Assembly (NCBI RefSeq): GCF_037892605.1
Contig: NZ_JBBKTU010000001.1
Coordinates: forward strand, 558,001 to 622,000
Direction of reading: 5' to 3'
DNA length: 64,000 nucleotides
Origin: Lacibacter sp. H407
GTDB lineage: Bacteria; Bacteroidota; Bacteroidia; Chitinophagales; Chitinophagaceae
This document shows, one piece after another, positions 1 through 8,640 of the stretch. The stretch's first letter is position 1. Every line of letters begins with the position of its first letter. The notes beneath the pieces are model-generated. The model had not been told where the DNA came from. It worked only from the letters and a program-made list of their open reading frames with translations, and did not search any database. A program made the translations under genes and the position numbers.

Positions 1-34
1 TAACAAGCACTGCAGCAAGAACATGTATACGCAT
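1..34 (-). CDS. Start of an exported protein (partial, runs off the window)
   Basis: Reading leftward, an ATG at 34-32 opens a frame that stays open to base 1 (M-R-I-H-V-L-A-A-V-L-V), which looks like the start of a signal peptide. An AGGAG lies 10 bases upstream of the ATG. Only 11 codons are visible, so the protein cannot be identified and the call rests on the start signal and hydrophobicity alone. Confidence 0.35.
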   Translation of the reverse strand, partial: MRIHVLAAVLV

Positions 35-102
35 GTTGAACTCACTCCTGAAAGCACTTGCTATTCCTTTAAAAGCGTAATAAAATGATCGCATAAACAA
101 TT

Positions 103-582
103 TCATTTAGCTAATGAAAACTGATACCTTACGTCAGCAAGTGGTTCTTGCATAATCGCAAACCAATCAAGTGAAGAAAGATCGTTCGCTTCTTTACCCC
201 GCTGATATGCCTTTCGGAACGATGAATAATACTCCGGCATTGTAATTAGTCCGTAAATAGCTGTTGCCAGTACAGGAAATGAAACCCTTCCGTTTGCCAG
301 CATAAAAAACTGCAGACTCACTTCGCCTTCATCTGTAAAGGGATAATCAAGTACCACATGTTTAATATCATGCCGCTCATAGTAAGGAAGCAACCGTAGG
401 TTTTCTGCATTTAATGATTGCCACAATTCATTCCCCACGGTTTCAAAAGGCAAGGCACTGAGTTGTTCCATACTGTAAGGAAACTTTTTCTTTCTTCTTA
501 TGATCTTTAATATCGGCAATGCAATTGTATGCGTCAGCATGACCAATATATTACTACGGAGTTTTTTCAATAAGTGTTTCAT
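103..582 (-). CDS. Coq4-family-like protein
   Basis: A soluble protein of 159 residues. I chose the ATG at 582 because it overlaps the creD stop codon in an ATGA arrangement typical of translational coupling; an in-frame longer start at 633 would run deep into creD. The middle contains HDIKHVVLDYPFTDEGE, which fits the HDxxH-x11-E metal-binding signature of the Coq4 family. In other organisms Coq4 proteins work in ubiquinone biosynthesis as scaffold or C1-decarboxylase. Bacteroidota use menaquinone, so a ubiquinone role is unlikely here and the substrate is unknown. The gene is last in the minus-strand operon with CreD and a winged-helix regulator. Family assignment is by motif only. Confidence 0.6.
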   Translation of the reverse strand: MKHLLKKLRSNILVMLTHTIALPILKIIRRKKKFPYSMEQLSALPFETVGNELWQSLNAENLRLLPYYERHDIKHVVLDYPFTDEGEVSLQFFMLANGRVSFPVLATAIYGLITMPEYYSSFRKAYQRGKEANDLSSLDWFAIMQEPLADVRYQFSLAK

Positions 583-1928
583 GATATGGTTGTATTGTCG
601 GTAATTGTTTCTTTTTTTGCTTCGCCATACCAATCGATCTTACGGGAGTAATACATCACAATTGCAAGCAGGATGAACAAACCAATACTTCCAAACAATA
701 ACGCTCCATCCTGTAATTGGATAAGAATATAAATAAAGCCGTACAATGATGACAGGAATACCAGCAACGCAATGGCAACAGTTGATTGTTTAAAGATGCT
801 GTAAGTGTATGATGTGATCAGTCCAATCGTAGCAACTGATGCAATCAGGTATGCAATATTAAATCCTGTGTATTCAGAAACAGATAACAACAACGTATAA
901 AATATACAAAGAGCTAATCCCACCAACACATATTGCAAAGGATGTACACTTCGTTTCTTTAGCGTTTCAATAAAAAAGTAAAGGAAGAATGTAAGTGCAA
1001 TAAAAAGCAACGCATATTTTACTGTACGCATGGTTTTACTGTACGAATCAACACCCTGTAACAATTCTACACCAAATGCAAATCCATCAATATTCTGTTT
1101 GCCTTCTTTCCATAGCTGCGGAATATCACGTGTGAAATGAAGGATGTTCCAACTCGCAGTAAATCCTTTATCAGTAATGCTGTGTTGAGTTGGTAAAAAT
1201 TTACCGTCAAACGAAGGGTCGGGCCATGTGGATCGTAATTGTACATTGGTTTGTTTACCAAGTGGTGTAAAGTAAAGCCGCTCCGATCCCTTGAGTTTCA
1301 ATTTGACCTCATATGATGGTCCTGAATCTTTTAATGCCAACGCATTTTTTAATAAACTACTTACACCTGAACCTGCAATATCTGTTGGCGGAAAACCGGG
1401 ATCCATTTCTGATGATGCCCCATTCCAGTTTAATGACAATGCTTCTGCAATACCCCTGTTGTCGGATATACCAAGACAAAGCCTCACTTCATTCCACAAA
1501 ACATCTGCAGGATCAATACCAAGCTGCGAAAGTTGTACCGGCAAAAATTTTCCGCTGATCGTCAGGTCTGATTTATAAAGAATGATCTTGAAAATACTTC
1601 TGCTACGCTCTTCCGGAATCAGTTCGCCATTGATATTTTCTGATTCAGGTAAATAATGCATCATGCGTTTCACCATCATCACTTTTCCTTTATCGTCAAC
1701 AAACTTTTCCTGGTAGGGAATCATTAAAAAGGGACCGCTTACCGTTTGGGCTGATGCCCATTTAGAACTTACTTCGGCTATTACTTCACGTTGCCTGTCT
1801 TGTCGTTCACGAACCAATTCAGTTATAAAAGCAGTTGGTATCAATAATACCAGGATGAGAAAACCAACAAGAATGGATTTGATAAAGATGCCATACCGTT
1901 GCCAGAAAGAAGGTTGTTGTGTGTCCAT
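579..1928 (-). CDS. creD: CreD family inner-membrane protein
   Basis: 449 residues, close to the length of E. coli CreD (about 450). One transmembrane helix lies near residues 17-36, followed by a large extracytoplasmic domain of about 250 residues and five closely packed helices in the C-terminal third ending in YYSRKIDWYG. The ATG at 1928 is chosen because the upstream in-frame ATG (1973) would cover the palindrome at 1947-1963 and add a non-membrane extension. CreD in enterobacteria belongs to the CreBC regulon and affects envelope integrity and colicin E2 tolerance; its biochemical activity is not known. Here no CreBC two-component system is adjacent. The neighbour is a winged-helix regulator instead, a pairing that suggests local control of this operon. 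Confidence 0.85.
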   Translation of the reverse strand: MDTQQPSFWQRYGIFIKSILVGFLILVLLIPTAFITELVRERQDRQREVIAEVSSKWASAQTVSGPFLMIPYQEKFVDDKGKVMMVKRMMHYLPESENINGELIPEERSRSIFKIILYKSDLTISGKFLPVQLSQLGIDPADVLWNEVRLCLGISDNRGIAEALSLNWNGASSEMDPGFPPTDIAGSGVSSLLKNALALKDSGPSYEVKLKLKGSERLYFTPLGKQTNVQLRSTWPDPSFDGKFLPTQHSITDKGFTASWNILHFTRDIPQLWKEGKQNIDGFAFGVELLQGVDSYSKTMRTVKYALLFIALTFFLYFFIETLKKRSVHPLQYVLVGLALCIFYTLLLSVSEYTGFNIAYLIASVATIGLITSYTYSIFKQSTVAIALLVFLSSLYGFIYILIQLQDGALLFGSIGLFILLAIVMYYSRKIDWYGEAKKETITDNTTIS

Positions 1929-1946
1929 TATGTTTATTTTAAAAGT

Positions 1947-1963
1947 ACTTTGAATTTCAAAGT
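1947..1963. promoter_or_regulatory. Candidate operator, copy 2 (upstream of creD)
   Basis: ACTTTGAATTTCAAAGT is a perfect palindrome with 8-base arms around a central T. It lies in the short gap between the regulator stop (1980) and the creD ATG (1928). A second copy, 16 of 17 bases identical, lies just upstream of the first gene of the operon (2969-2985). The pairing with a winged-helix regulator gene in the same operon makes it a good operator candidate. Each arm also resembles part of the TAnnTTTG promoter box, so a promoter role is an alternative. Confidence 0.55.
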
Positions 1964-1979
1964 TTATGTACAAAAAAAT

Positions 1980-2282
1980 TTACTTGCCCATTTGCTTGAT
2001 CATTTGCTCCAATGCGTCAAGGTGTAACCTGAATGCTTTCTCGCCTGCTTTTGTAACTGCATAAGTTGTGTTTGTTTTACGACCAACAAATCCTTTGTTC
2101 ACTTTCACGTAACCGTTTTCTTCCAGTGCTTTGAGATGTGATGCCAGATTTCCATCAGTTACATTGATTAGTTCTTTCAGTTCATTAAAACTTACCTGCG
2201 CATTTACCATCAACGCACTCATTACGCCTAACCTTACCCGGCTATCGAACACCTTCTGTAACTGTTCTATCGGATTCTTCAT
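1980..2282 (-). CDS. Winged-helix transcriptional regulator
   Basis: 100 residues, essentially one winged helix-turn-helix domain: a helical start (NPIEQLQKVFDSRVRLGVMS), a helix-turn-helix (SFNELKELINVTDGNLASHLKALEENGYV) and a wing (KGFVGRKTNTTYAVTKAGEKAF). This matches the small MarR/ArsR-like regulators of the HTH_34 type that are common in Bacteroidota. No ligand-binding domain is present. It overlaps the preceding membrane-protein gene by 4 bases (ATGA) and precedes creD. The 17-bp palindromes before the first gene and before creD are the obvious candidate binding sites, which would make the operon autoregulated. Proteins of this type usually bind as dimers, in keeping with a palindrome. 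Confidence 0.85.
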   Translation of the reverse strand: MKNPIEQLQKVFDSRVRLGVMSALMVNAQVSFNELKELINVTDGNLASHLKALEENGYVKVNKGFVGRKTNTTYAVTKAGEKAFRLHLDALEQMIKQMGK

Positions 2283-2962
2283 ACTTTCTTCTCCATTTGC
2301 ATGGGCTGTCGTTCATATTTATTCCACATCACTATTCCGTATACAATGTGCAACACTCCAAAACCTGCGGCCCAAAAATAAAGTCCGTAACCCGGAAACC
2401 AACAATTAATTACTCCCAATGCAGTGACAACATATCCCAGAAAGCGAATTTCTCCAAATGTGTACTTCGCTCCATTGATCAATGCGATGCCATAAAAGAT
2501 CAAACAACCCGGTGCAATTAAACCATACACACCTGCTTCGATCAATTTTAAAAGAAATAATCCACCTGCCACCAACGGCACTGCAATATTCCAGATCATA
2601 CGTTTTGCTGTTGATCCCCACACGGGCACCCCTTGTCGTTTGCTTCTGATGTAGGTAAAGAATACAGCCAGTATGATCGCAGAAATTAATGTAAGCACCG
2701 CAATTAAAAATAAGCCGCTGCCCATGAAAGAACGTAACATGCTAACACCATCAGTGCTGTAGCTTTCGCCAATTAAGCCGGCTCTTCTTACGCCCGATCC
2801 ATCTGCACTTTCGATCACATCATAAGCAAACCAGGCACCGGTTAATGCACACAAACCTGCAGCAATACCACTTAAGCCACTAAGGCTGATAAAGCGACTG
2901 CTGCGGTCCATCATATTACGGATGTCCTGGATAGTTTCAAGCGTTTGATTCTGGCTATTCAT
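2279..2962 (-). CDS. Multi-pass membrane protein of unknown function
   Basis: 227 residues with about six hydrophobic helices, for example around LSGIAAGLCALTGAWFAYDV, GSGLFLIAVLTLISAIILAV, NIAVPLVAGGLFLLKLIEAG and LGYVVTALGVINC. There is a short N-terminal cytoplasmic stretch and a charged C-terminus (ERQPMQMEKKV). I recognise no catalytic motif. It is the first gene of the operon and overlaps the regulator by 4 bases. A common arrangement in Bacteroidota is a small regulator co-transcribed with a membrane protein that may sense or transmit stress, but that role here is inference. Confidence 0.75.
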   Translation of the reverse strand: MNSQNQTLETIQDIRNMMDRSSRFISLSGLSGIAAGLCALTGAWFAYDVIESADGSGVRRAGLIGESYSTDGVSMLRSFMGSGLFLIAVLTLISAIILAVFFTYIRSKRQGVPVWGSTAKRMIWNIAVPLVAGGLFLLKLIEAGVYGLIAPGCLIFYGIALINGAKYTFGEIRFLGYVVTALGVINCWFPGYGLYFWAAGFGVLHIVYGIVMWNKYERQPMQMEKKV

Positions 2963-2968
2963 AAAAGC

Positions 2969-2985
2969 ACTTTGAATTGCAAAGT
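2969..2985. promoter_or_regulatory. Candidate operator, copy 1 (upstream of the operon)
   Basis: ACTTTGAATTGCAAAGT lies 6 bases before the ATG at 2962. The outer six bases on each side are complementary, and the sequence differs from the copy at 1947-1963 at one position only. Its position over the likely promoter region of the first operon gene would suit repression by the winged-helix protein encoded at 1980-2282. Confidence 0.55.
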
Positions 2986-3130
2986 AAATGGTTTTTCATC
3001 GATTCTTCTAATAATCTGTTGCCCTTTTTAACAGAAAGTTTTAGAAAAGAATTGCCTATCGTAAAAACCCTCACGGGATGAGCGGCTTGGATTCACTAAT
3101 TTTATCGTTCCAAACAATCGCATTAACCGG

Positions 3131-5629
3131 ATGAAGTATATCGTTTCTATTGTACTGTGTGTCCTGTGCATCTTAAACATAACGGCGCAAACAAAAGTTG
3201 TTTCCGGTATCATTAAAGATTCACACTCCGATGAGCCGATCCCATTTGCTTCTGTACAATTGAAAAATACAACGATTGGTAAGCTGAGTGATTCAGCAGG
3301 TTTGTTTACACTTAACCTTGCTTCTGTTTCAGCAACCGATTCCCTGCTCGTTAGTTATGTTGGTTACAACAGTATGACTGTTGCAATACCCGCCGGTACA
3401 AACGATTCTGCTTTTCTAACAATTCAACTTGAGCGGGGAAGCGCCGGAAAAGAAGTGGTAATAAAATCAAAGTACGGACGAGGTTGGATCCTTTGGCGAA
3501 AAGTAGTAAGACAAAAACCTGTGAACGACCGCTATCGTTTTGAAAATTTTGGTTACGAATTATACAACAAACTTGAACTTGATCTCAATCGCTTTAATAA
3601 AGATAAGTTCAAGAACATCGGGCCGCTCAAACCATTTGGTTTTATTCTTGATCAAACAGTTGACAGTACCAGCGAAGAAAAACCATTTCTCCCGATCTTC
3701 CTTACCGAAACGATTTCGAATTACTACTATCAAAAATCACCGCTACGCCGACGGGAAGAGATCAAAGCCAGTCGTACATCAGGTGTAGATAATGAAAGTG
3801 TACAGAAATTATTGGGCGGCATGGATCAGAACATCAATGTTTACAATAACTACATTCCGATTTTTGATAAACGTTTCATCAGCCCCATCAGCGATAACGG
3901 CGATGCATTCTATAACTACCGTGTACCCGATACACAGTATGTGGCCGGCAAACGTTTCTTTCATCTTGTTTTCTCACCGAAGCGTAAAGGAGAAAATACA
4001 TTTGAAGGTGATTGCTGGATCCATGACACAACCTATGCCGTACAAAAAATGAACCTGCGTTTAGCAAAAGGCGCCAACGTAAACTATGTTGAGAAGCTGA
4101 GTATTGTACAGGAATACAAATTCGTGAATGACTCCATTTGGTTTTTGCTGAAGGATAAATTTATTATTGATGTGGCACCAATTGGTAAACAGAAGTTCGG
4201 TGTAACAGGACGAAAGACCACTACCTATAAAGACGTACTCATAAATTCTGGTTTAGTGTGGGAGCAGTTGCAGAAGAATAAAAAACTGGAAGAAACAATA
4301 TTGCTCGCAGGTTCAACACAACAACCCGAAACCTATTGGAAAGAGTCAAGGCATGAAGAGCTTGCAAAAAATGAGAAGGCGATTTACAGTATGATCGATA
4401 CGTTGCAGAAAATGCCGCTGTTTAAACGCTACAGCGAAATCGCTACTTTTCTTGCAACGGGTTATAAAGCATTCGGAAGTTTTGAATACGGTCCGTGGTT
4501 CAACGTAATGAGTTCAAATGTGGTGGAAGGTTTCCGCACAAGATTGGATTTGGGAACGAGTACCAACTTCAATAAAACATGGTGGTTGCGTGGATATCTT
4601 GCGTATGGATTTACTGATAAAAAATTTAAAGGCCGTGCAGAGATCACACATCTGTTCAAACGTGACCCACGTGTTCGTATGTACCTGTCGTACACAAATG
4701 ATTATGACAATGGACAACGCTATTATGATGAAGTGGGAACCGATAATGTATTTACATTAGCAGCACGTAAATCGCAAGTGCCTATTAAGTTCTTAAGGGT
4801 AGAACAACAGCGTATTGAATTTTCGAAAGAAACACATGCAGGTTTTACATTTGAAGTCTCTGCTACACGTAAACGGTTCGACCCCATTCGTTCTTTGCCT
4901 GCAAAATCAATTTATCCGGATGGCGTTGGTGATGCGTTGAATAATTCTGAAGTTGGTCTTCGTATTCGTTATGCATACCTTGAACGTTTCCTCGAAGGAA
5001 CATTCTTGCGATCAAGTTTAGGCAGCCCCTATCCTATTGCTGAACTTAAATATGCAAGAGGTTTTCCTGGATTCTTAAAAAGTAATTACCAGTATCATCG
5101 TTTAACAGGATCAGTTCATGATTATTTCAAGATCGCTAATCTTGGTGAGCTGTATTACAATGTGTACGGAGGTAAGATTTATGGCACGCTTCCGTTTCCC
5201 TTATTGGAAATACACCCGGGCAATGAAATTTTCTACTATAATAAATATGCGTTCAACCTCATGAACAGGTTTGAATATTTGAGTGATGAATATGCAGGTA
5301 TCAACATTGAACATAATATTGGTAATGGCATGTTCCGTTTGCTGGCACCAACACGTGTACTAAAGCTTCGCCAGTTCTGGACCGCAAAAGTGTTGTGGGG
5401 AAGTTTGAGTGAAGGCAACCGCAGCTTTAATCAGGTGGGTGCGGTGTTTGATCGTGGTCATCAGTTTCAATCGCTGAATGGAAAAACCTATATGGAAGTG
5501 GGTACCGGTGTTGATAATATTTTTCGTGTGTTGCGATTTGATTTTATCTGGCGATTATCGCCTCAGCCATTACCACAGGAACGCTACAAACGTTTTGGCA
5601 TTTTTGGAAGTTTTAAGTTGCAGTTTTAA
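3131..5629 (+). CDS. DUF5686 outer-membrane protein with carboxypeptidase-regulatory-like domain
   Basis: 832 residues. A signal peptide (residues 1-19, ending ITAQ) is followed by a CarboxypepD_reg-like beta-sandwich (about 21-105: VVSGIIKDSHSDEPIPFASV, then the typical IGKLSDSAGLFTL turn). The rest is rich in alternating aromatic/polar strands and ends in FKLQF, the terminal phenylalanine expected of an outer-membrane beta-barrel. This layout matches the DUF5686 family of Bacteroidota, whose function is not established. The gene stands alone, divergent from the CreD operon with about 170 bases between them. No TonB plug domain is present, so it is not a SusC-type receptor. Confidence 0.85.
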   Translation: MKYIVSIVLCVLCILNITAQTKVVSGIIKDSHSDEPIPFASVQLKNTTIGKLSDSAGLFTLNLASVSATDSLLVSYVGYNSMTVAIPAGTNDSAFLTIQLERGSAGKEVVIKSKYGRGWILWRKVVRQKPVNDRYRFENFGYELYNKLELDLNRFNKDKFKNIGPLKPFGFILDQTVDSTSEEKPFLPIFLTETISNYYYQKSPLRRREEIKASRTSGVDNESVQKLLGGMDQNINVYNNYIPIFDKRFISPISDNGDAFYNYRVPDTQYVAGKRFFHLVFSPKRKGENTFEGDCWIHDTTYAVQKMNLRLAKGANVNYVEKLSIVQEYKFVNDSIWFLLKDKFIIDVAPIGKQKFGVTGRKTTTYKDVLINSGLVWEQLQKNKKLEETILLAGSTQQPETYWKESRHEELAKNEKAIYSMIDTLQKMPLFKRYSEIATFLATGYKAFGSFEYGPWFNVMSSNVVEGFRTRLDLGTSTNFNKTWWLRGYLAYGFTDKKFKGRAEITHLFKRDPRVRMYLSYTNDYDNGQRYYDEVGTDNVFTLAARKSQVPIKFLRVEQQRIEFSKETHAGFTFEVSATRKRFDPIRSLPAKSIYPDGVGDALNNSEVGLRIRYAYLERFLEGTFLRSSLGSPYPIAELKYARGFPGFLKSNYQYHRLTGSVHDYFKIANLGELYYNVYGGKIYGTLPFPLLEIHPGNEIFYYNKYAFNLMNRFEYLSDEYAGINIEHNIGNGMFRLLAPTRVLKLRQFWTAKVLWGSLSEGNRSFNQVGAVFDRGHQFQSLNGKTYMEVGTGVDNIFRVLRFDFIWRLSPQPLPQERYKRFGIFGSFKLQF

Positions 5630-5693
5630 TTTCTCTTCGACGTTGATATCTTAAACTAATCATTACAAAACACATTCAGGCAAGACTTGTCAT

Positions 5694-5894
5694 CTAACTT
5701 TTGTAACCCTTCTTAAAAAGACGAACTATCAAATAGATAATTACTGCCAAAATATTGAAAAAGACGATAAAAACAATCCATAAAACTCTTTTTTCAAGAG
5801 ACAGACTTTGATCACGCAATATCTCTCTGACCCCAAAGCCAATCGTCAATAGAACTAAGATTAGTATGAAATAAATTTCAATGTTAGATTCCAT
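5694..5894 (-). CDS. Small PLDc_N-type two-helix membrane protein
   Basis: 66 residues from the ATG at 5894 (a longer frame begins at 5921 but adds residues before the first hydrophobic helix). Two transmembrane helices are visible: NIEIYFILILVLLTIGFGV and RVLWIVFIVFFNILAVIIYL, followed by a basic tail (RLFKKGYKS). The second helix with its W...N...Y pattern resembles the PLDc_N domain, found at the N-terminus of cardiolipin synthases and as free small membrane proteins. There is no phospholipase domain here. The gene is not clearly in an operon with its neighbours. Confidence 0.6.
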   Translation of the reverse strand: MESNIEIYFILILVLLTIGFGVREILRDQSLSLEKRVLWIVFIVFFNILAVIIYLIVRLFKKGYKS

Positions 5895-6012
5895 CGCTAT
5901 TGTAATTTTTACAAGACTCACACAGTTTGCTTAGTGAGCCCGGCACAAGAAAACAACTTTCCCGCAAAGAAAAAATACTACAATCCGGGAAGTCAATGAA
6001 AATTGATATCAT

Positions 6013-7194
6013 TTACAATTCATCCAAACAGCCAATTATCACTCCACAAGCTTTTGTAATTTCTTCTTCCCTAATTGTCAGTGGTGGTGCAATACGCAAA
6101 CAATTTGCTGCAAATAAAAACCAATCAGTTATCACGCCTTTTTCAATACAGGCATCAATTACTTTTTTGTTTGTTTCAAAACTATCAAACACAACGGCCA
6201 TCATCAAACCACGTGAACGTACGGCTTCAATTTTTGGATGATGTAATAATGTGCGGAAGAGAATTTCTTTTTCAGCCACGCCCTTCACCAACTCTTCTTC
6301 TAACAATACATTCATGGCCGCCATACCTGCAGCACAACAAACCGGATGACCGCCAAAGGTTGTGATGTGGCCCAGCACCGGATTCTCTGTCAGCTTCCAC
6401 ATCAATTCCTTATCAGCAACAAATGCACCCAATGGCATACCGCCGCCCAAAGCTTTTCCTAATAATAAAATATCAGGCACCACATCAAACTGTTCAAATG
6501 CCCATAATGATCCGTTTCGGCCAAAGCCACATTGTATTTCATCCAATATTAATAAGGTACCGGTTTCGTTACAGCGTTTACGCAAGGCCGTGATCCATTC
6601 TTTCAAAGGCGCATTTACACCTGCTTCTGCCTGGATGGTTTCAGCAATTACACACGCTGTGTTCTTTCCAATCAACTCCAATGCTTCGAAGGAATTATAA
6701 TCTGCATGATGAACTCCCGGCAATAACGGCCGGAATGAATTGCGCCAATATTCATCGCCCATTACACTTAATGCGCCTTGGGTACTGCCATGATAACTAT
6801 TATTAAATGCAACCATCTCGGTGCGACCAGTCACCCGTTTGGCCAATTTCATGGCACCTTCGGTTGCTTCTGTTCCGGAGTTAGTGAAGAATACAGAATT
6901 TAGTGATGCTGGCATATGATCGGTCAACAACTTGGCATACTGCACCTGCGGACTTTCCACAAATTCACCATATACGAGCAAATGCATATACTGATCAACC
7001 TGTTGTTTTATGGCTTCCACCACTTTTGGATGCCGGTGCCCCACATTACAAACACTGATGCCTGCGATCAGATCGATATATTCGTTACCCTCAGCATCCC
7101 ACAAACGGCTTCCTTCTGCCTTTACAATTTCCAGCGCCAGCGGTGCGGGGGATGTTTGAGCGACATGTTTTAAAAATAGTTCCCGTTGATTCAT
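6013..7194 (-). CDS. Class-III aminotransferase (acetylornithine/ornithine type)
   Basis: 393 residues, the usual length for this fold-type I PLP enzyme family. I chose the ATG at 7194 because homologous sequence begins at MNQRELFLKHVAQTSP; the longer frame from 7287 adds an unrelated basic extension. Visible motifs: the phosphate-binding SGTEATEGAMKLAKR, FNNSYHGSTQGALSVMG, the DEIQCGFGR segment that contacts the cofactor, and the PLP lysine in LLLGKALGGGMPLGAF. The enzyme would transfer an amino group between an omega-amino substrate and 2-oxoglutarate. ArgD and ornithine aminotransferase cannot be told apart from this sequence alone. No arginine-biosynthesis genes are adjacent, so a general aminotransferase role remains possible. 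Confidence 0.85.
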   Translation of the reverse strand: MNQRELFLKHVAQTSPAPLALEIVKAEGSRLWDAEGNEYIDLIAGISVCNVGHRHPKVVEAIKQQVDQYMHLLVYGEFVESPQVQYAKLLTDHMPASLNSVFFTNSGTEATEGAMKLAKRVTGRTEMVAFNNSYHGSTQGALSVMGDEYWRNSFRPLLPGVHHADYNSFEALELIGKNTACVIAETIQAEAGVNAPLKEWITALRKRCNETGTLLILDEIQCGFGRNGSLWAFEQFDVVPDILLLGKALGGGMPLGAFVADKELMWKLTENPVLGHITTFGGHPVCCAAGMAAMNVLLEEELVKGVAEKEILFRTLLHHPKIEAVRSRGLMMAVVFDSFETNKKVIDACIEKGVITDWFLFAANCLRIAPPLTIREEEITKACGVIIGCLDEL

Positions 7195-7455
7195 ATTGTA
7201 TTGTGCCTGCAAATGTCGGGAAATAGTTGAACGGTTACCCACCTTCCTCCGCAGAGTGATGGTTGACCAACTGTTGAAACCATCCATCTTGTCGTTGCGT
7301 ATATAAGTCTGGATAAATGCTGAAACGAGACATTATTCTGACCTTTATAGGCAGAATTGCATTAAAAAACGGGCAACTAATTAAAAAAGAGTACAAACAT
7401 TATGTACCCTCAGAAAACATTACGAAATTTACAGCAGAACAAAACCACATTCCGT

Positions 7456-7989
7456 ATGCCCGTAATTCTCCCCGTAGAAGGCGTTTTTCCACAATTTGGC
7501 AACGATTGCTTTATTGCCCCTAATGCAACAATAGTTGGTGACGTTGTAATGGGTAATGAATGCAGTGTGTGGTTCAATGCTGTTATTCGTGGTGATGTTA
7601 ACAGTATACGACTGGGTAATAAGGTGAACGTGCAGGATGGGGCTGTGTTGCATGCTACATACCAAAAGACGAAAACCATCGTTGGTAATAATGTAAGCAT
7701 CGGGCACAACGCTCTTGTTCATGGTTGTACTGTGCATGATAATGTGTTGATCGGGATGGGTGCTATTGTGATGGACAATGCTATTATCAACAGCAATTCA
7801 ATTATAGCAGCAGGTGCTGTTGTGCTAGAGGGAACCGTAGTGGAAGCGGGAAGTATATATGCAGGGGTTCCTGCTAAAAAAGTAAAAGACATCAGCCAGG
7901 AGCTGATCCATGGCGAGATCAACCGGATCGCTAATAATTATATCAAGTATTCCGGCTGGTTTAAAGATGCCTTAACAGAAAACACCTGA
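7456..7989 (+). CDS. Gamma-carbonic anhydrase family protein (left-handed beta-helix)
   Basis: 177 residues from the ATG at 7456 (MPVILPVEGVFPQFGND), the usual family start; a longer frame from 7402 adds a poorly conserved basic segment. The protein is built of hexapeptide repeats that form a left-handed beta-helix trimer (for example FIAPNATIVGDVVMGNECSV). The metal-binding histidines of the YrdA/gamma-CA group are present in GAVLHATY and SIGHNALVHGC. The C-terminal helix region (ELIHGEINRIANNYIKYSGW) is also typical. These proteins bind a divalent metal; many have weak or no carbonic anhydrase activity, so the exact reaction is uncertain. It is followed by two small genes on the same strand. 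Confidence 0.88.
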   Translation: MPVILPVEGVFPQFGNDCFIAPNATIVGDVVMGNECSVWFNAVIRGDVNSIRLGNKVNVQDGAVLHATYQKTKTIVGNNVSIGHNALVHGCTVHDNVLIGMGAIVMDNAIINSNSIIAAGAVVLEGTVVEAGSIYAGVPAKKVKDISQELIHGEINRIANNYIKYSGWFKDALTENT

Positions 7990-8038
7990 TTACGGTACGA
8001 ACATTGTCTATACCCACATGTTAAACAAGAATAATTAT

Positions 8039-8212
8039 ATGAAACAGATCACCAAAGCAGCGCTTGTCGTATTATTACTGTCTTTCATTACAAGTTGCAA
8101 TGTGTTTAAACGAACACCCAAAGAAGGATGTCCAACCAACGGAAAGAACGTAGGGGCAGAAAAACTTCTGGGCGGTGAAAAAATTAAAAAAGCGAAACGA
8201 TTTAACAGCTAA
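8039..8212 (+). CDS. Small lipoprotein of unknown function
   Basis: 57 residues from the ATG at 8039. The N-terminus is a lipoprotein signal (MKQITKAALVVLLLSFITSC), with the lipobox ending in a cysteine at residue 20. The mature part is only about 38 residues, lysine- and glycine-rich, with one further cysteine (KEGCPTNGKNVGAEKLLGG). Similar small lipoproteins with a PTNGKNVGAE-like motif are, from memory, frequent in Chitinophagaceae, but I know of no function. It lies between the carbonic anhydrase-like gene and another small gene with no clear terminator between them. Confidence 0.65.
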   Translation: MKQITKAALVVLLLSFITSCNVFKRTPKEGCPTNGKNVGAEKLLGGEKIKKAKRFNS

Positions 8213-8263
8213 ATAAAATAAATAGAACTAACCCCATTTATAACACCAACAAAAATTACCACT

Positions 8264-8578
8264 ATGAATCCAACATTACGCAACCATGTAGGATACAATG
8301 AGGCCATCCTCGATGATGATGCTAGTTTTGAAAAATTTCATCGCTGGGCAGATGTCATTTCAGACAAACTAAAAATCTCCTTTACCAAGAAACTGGACGA
8401 TTTTGAAGCCTTGTATTGGGATTTCATTTATAAAGGCACAGCGCTTACCCTCAGCTTCAACATTTTCAACGGTATTTCTGTTTTTCCATCATTGGAGGAA
8501 AAAAGTGAGCATTTTGAAAATGCAGCGATCGCTGAATTAGTTGATGCTTTGAAAGACGCTGATCCCGGCGAAGCATAA
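8264..8578 (+). CDS. Conserved hypothetical protein
   Basis: 104 residues, acidic and soluble, with no signal peptide. The middle part (KLDDFEALYWDFIYKGTALTLSFNIFNGISVFP) looks like alternating beta-strands, with helices at both ends. It faintly recalls the small DUF3630 type, but I cannot confirm that. The frame has a clear ATG and is followed by a strong terminator (8602-8640), which supports a real gene ending here, convergent with rsgA. No function can be assigned. Confidence 0.6.
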   Translation: MNPTLRNHVGYNEAILDDDASFEKFHRWADVISDKLKISFTKKLDDFEALYWDFIYKGTALTLSFNIFNGISVFPSLEEKSEHFENAAIAELVDALKDADPGEA

Positions 8579-8601
8579 ATTTCTATTTTATTTCTATATA
8601 C

Positions 8602-8640
8602 AAACTACCAGACTGCTACGCAGTTTAGTAGTTTTTTTTT
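8602..8640 (+). terminator. Rho-independent terminator after the small-gene cluster
   Basis: An imperfect hairpin with outer arm AAACTA (8602-8607) pairing TAGTTT (8629-8634), an inner stem of nine positions with one mismatch and one wobble, loop TAC (8617-8619), then a run of T to 8640. It overlaps the last codons and stop (8625) of the convergent rsgA gene, so the two 3' ends share sequence. Confidence 0.75.

Noticed and set aside
1291-1578. Open frames antisense to creD
   Set aside because: They are reverse-strand shadows of a well-supported gene and have no family features.
5930-6012. Possible terminator with TTCCCG/CGGGAA arms after the aminotransferase
   Set aside because: The loop is over 20 bases and no T-run follows; too weak to list.
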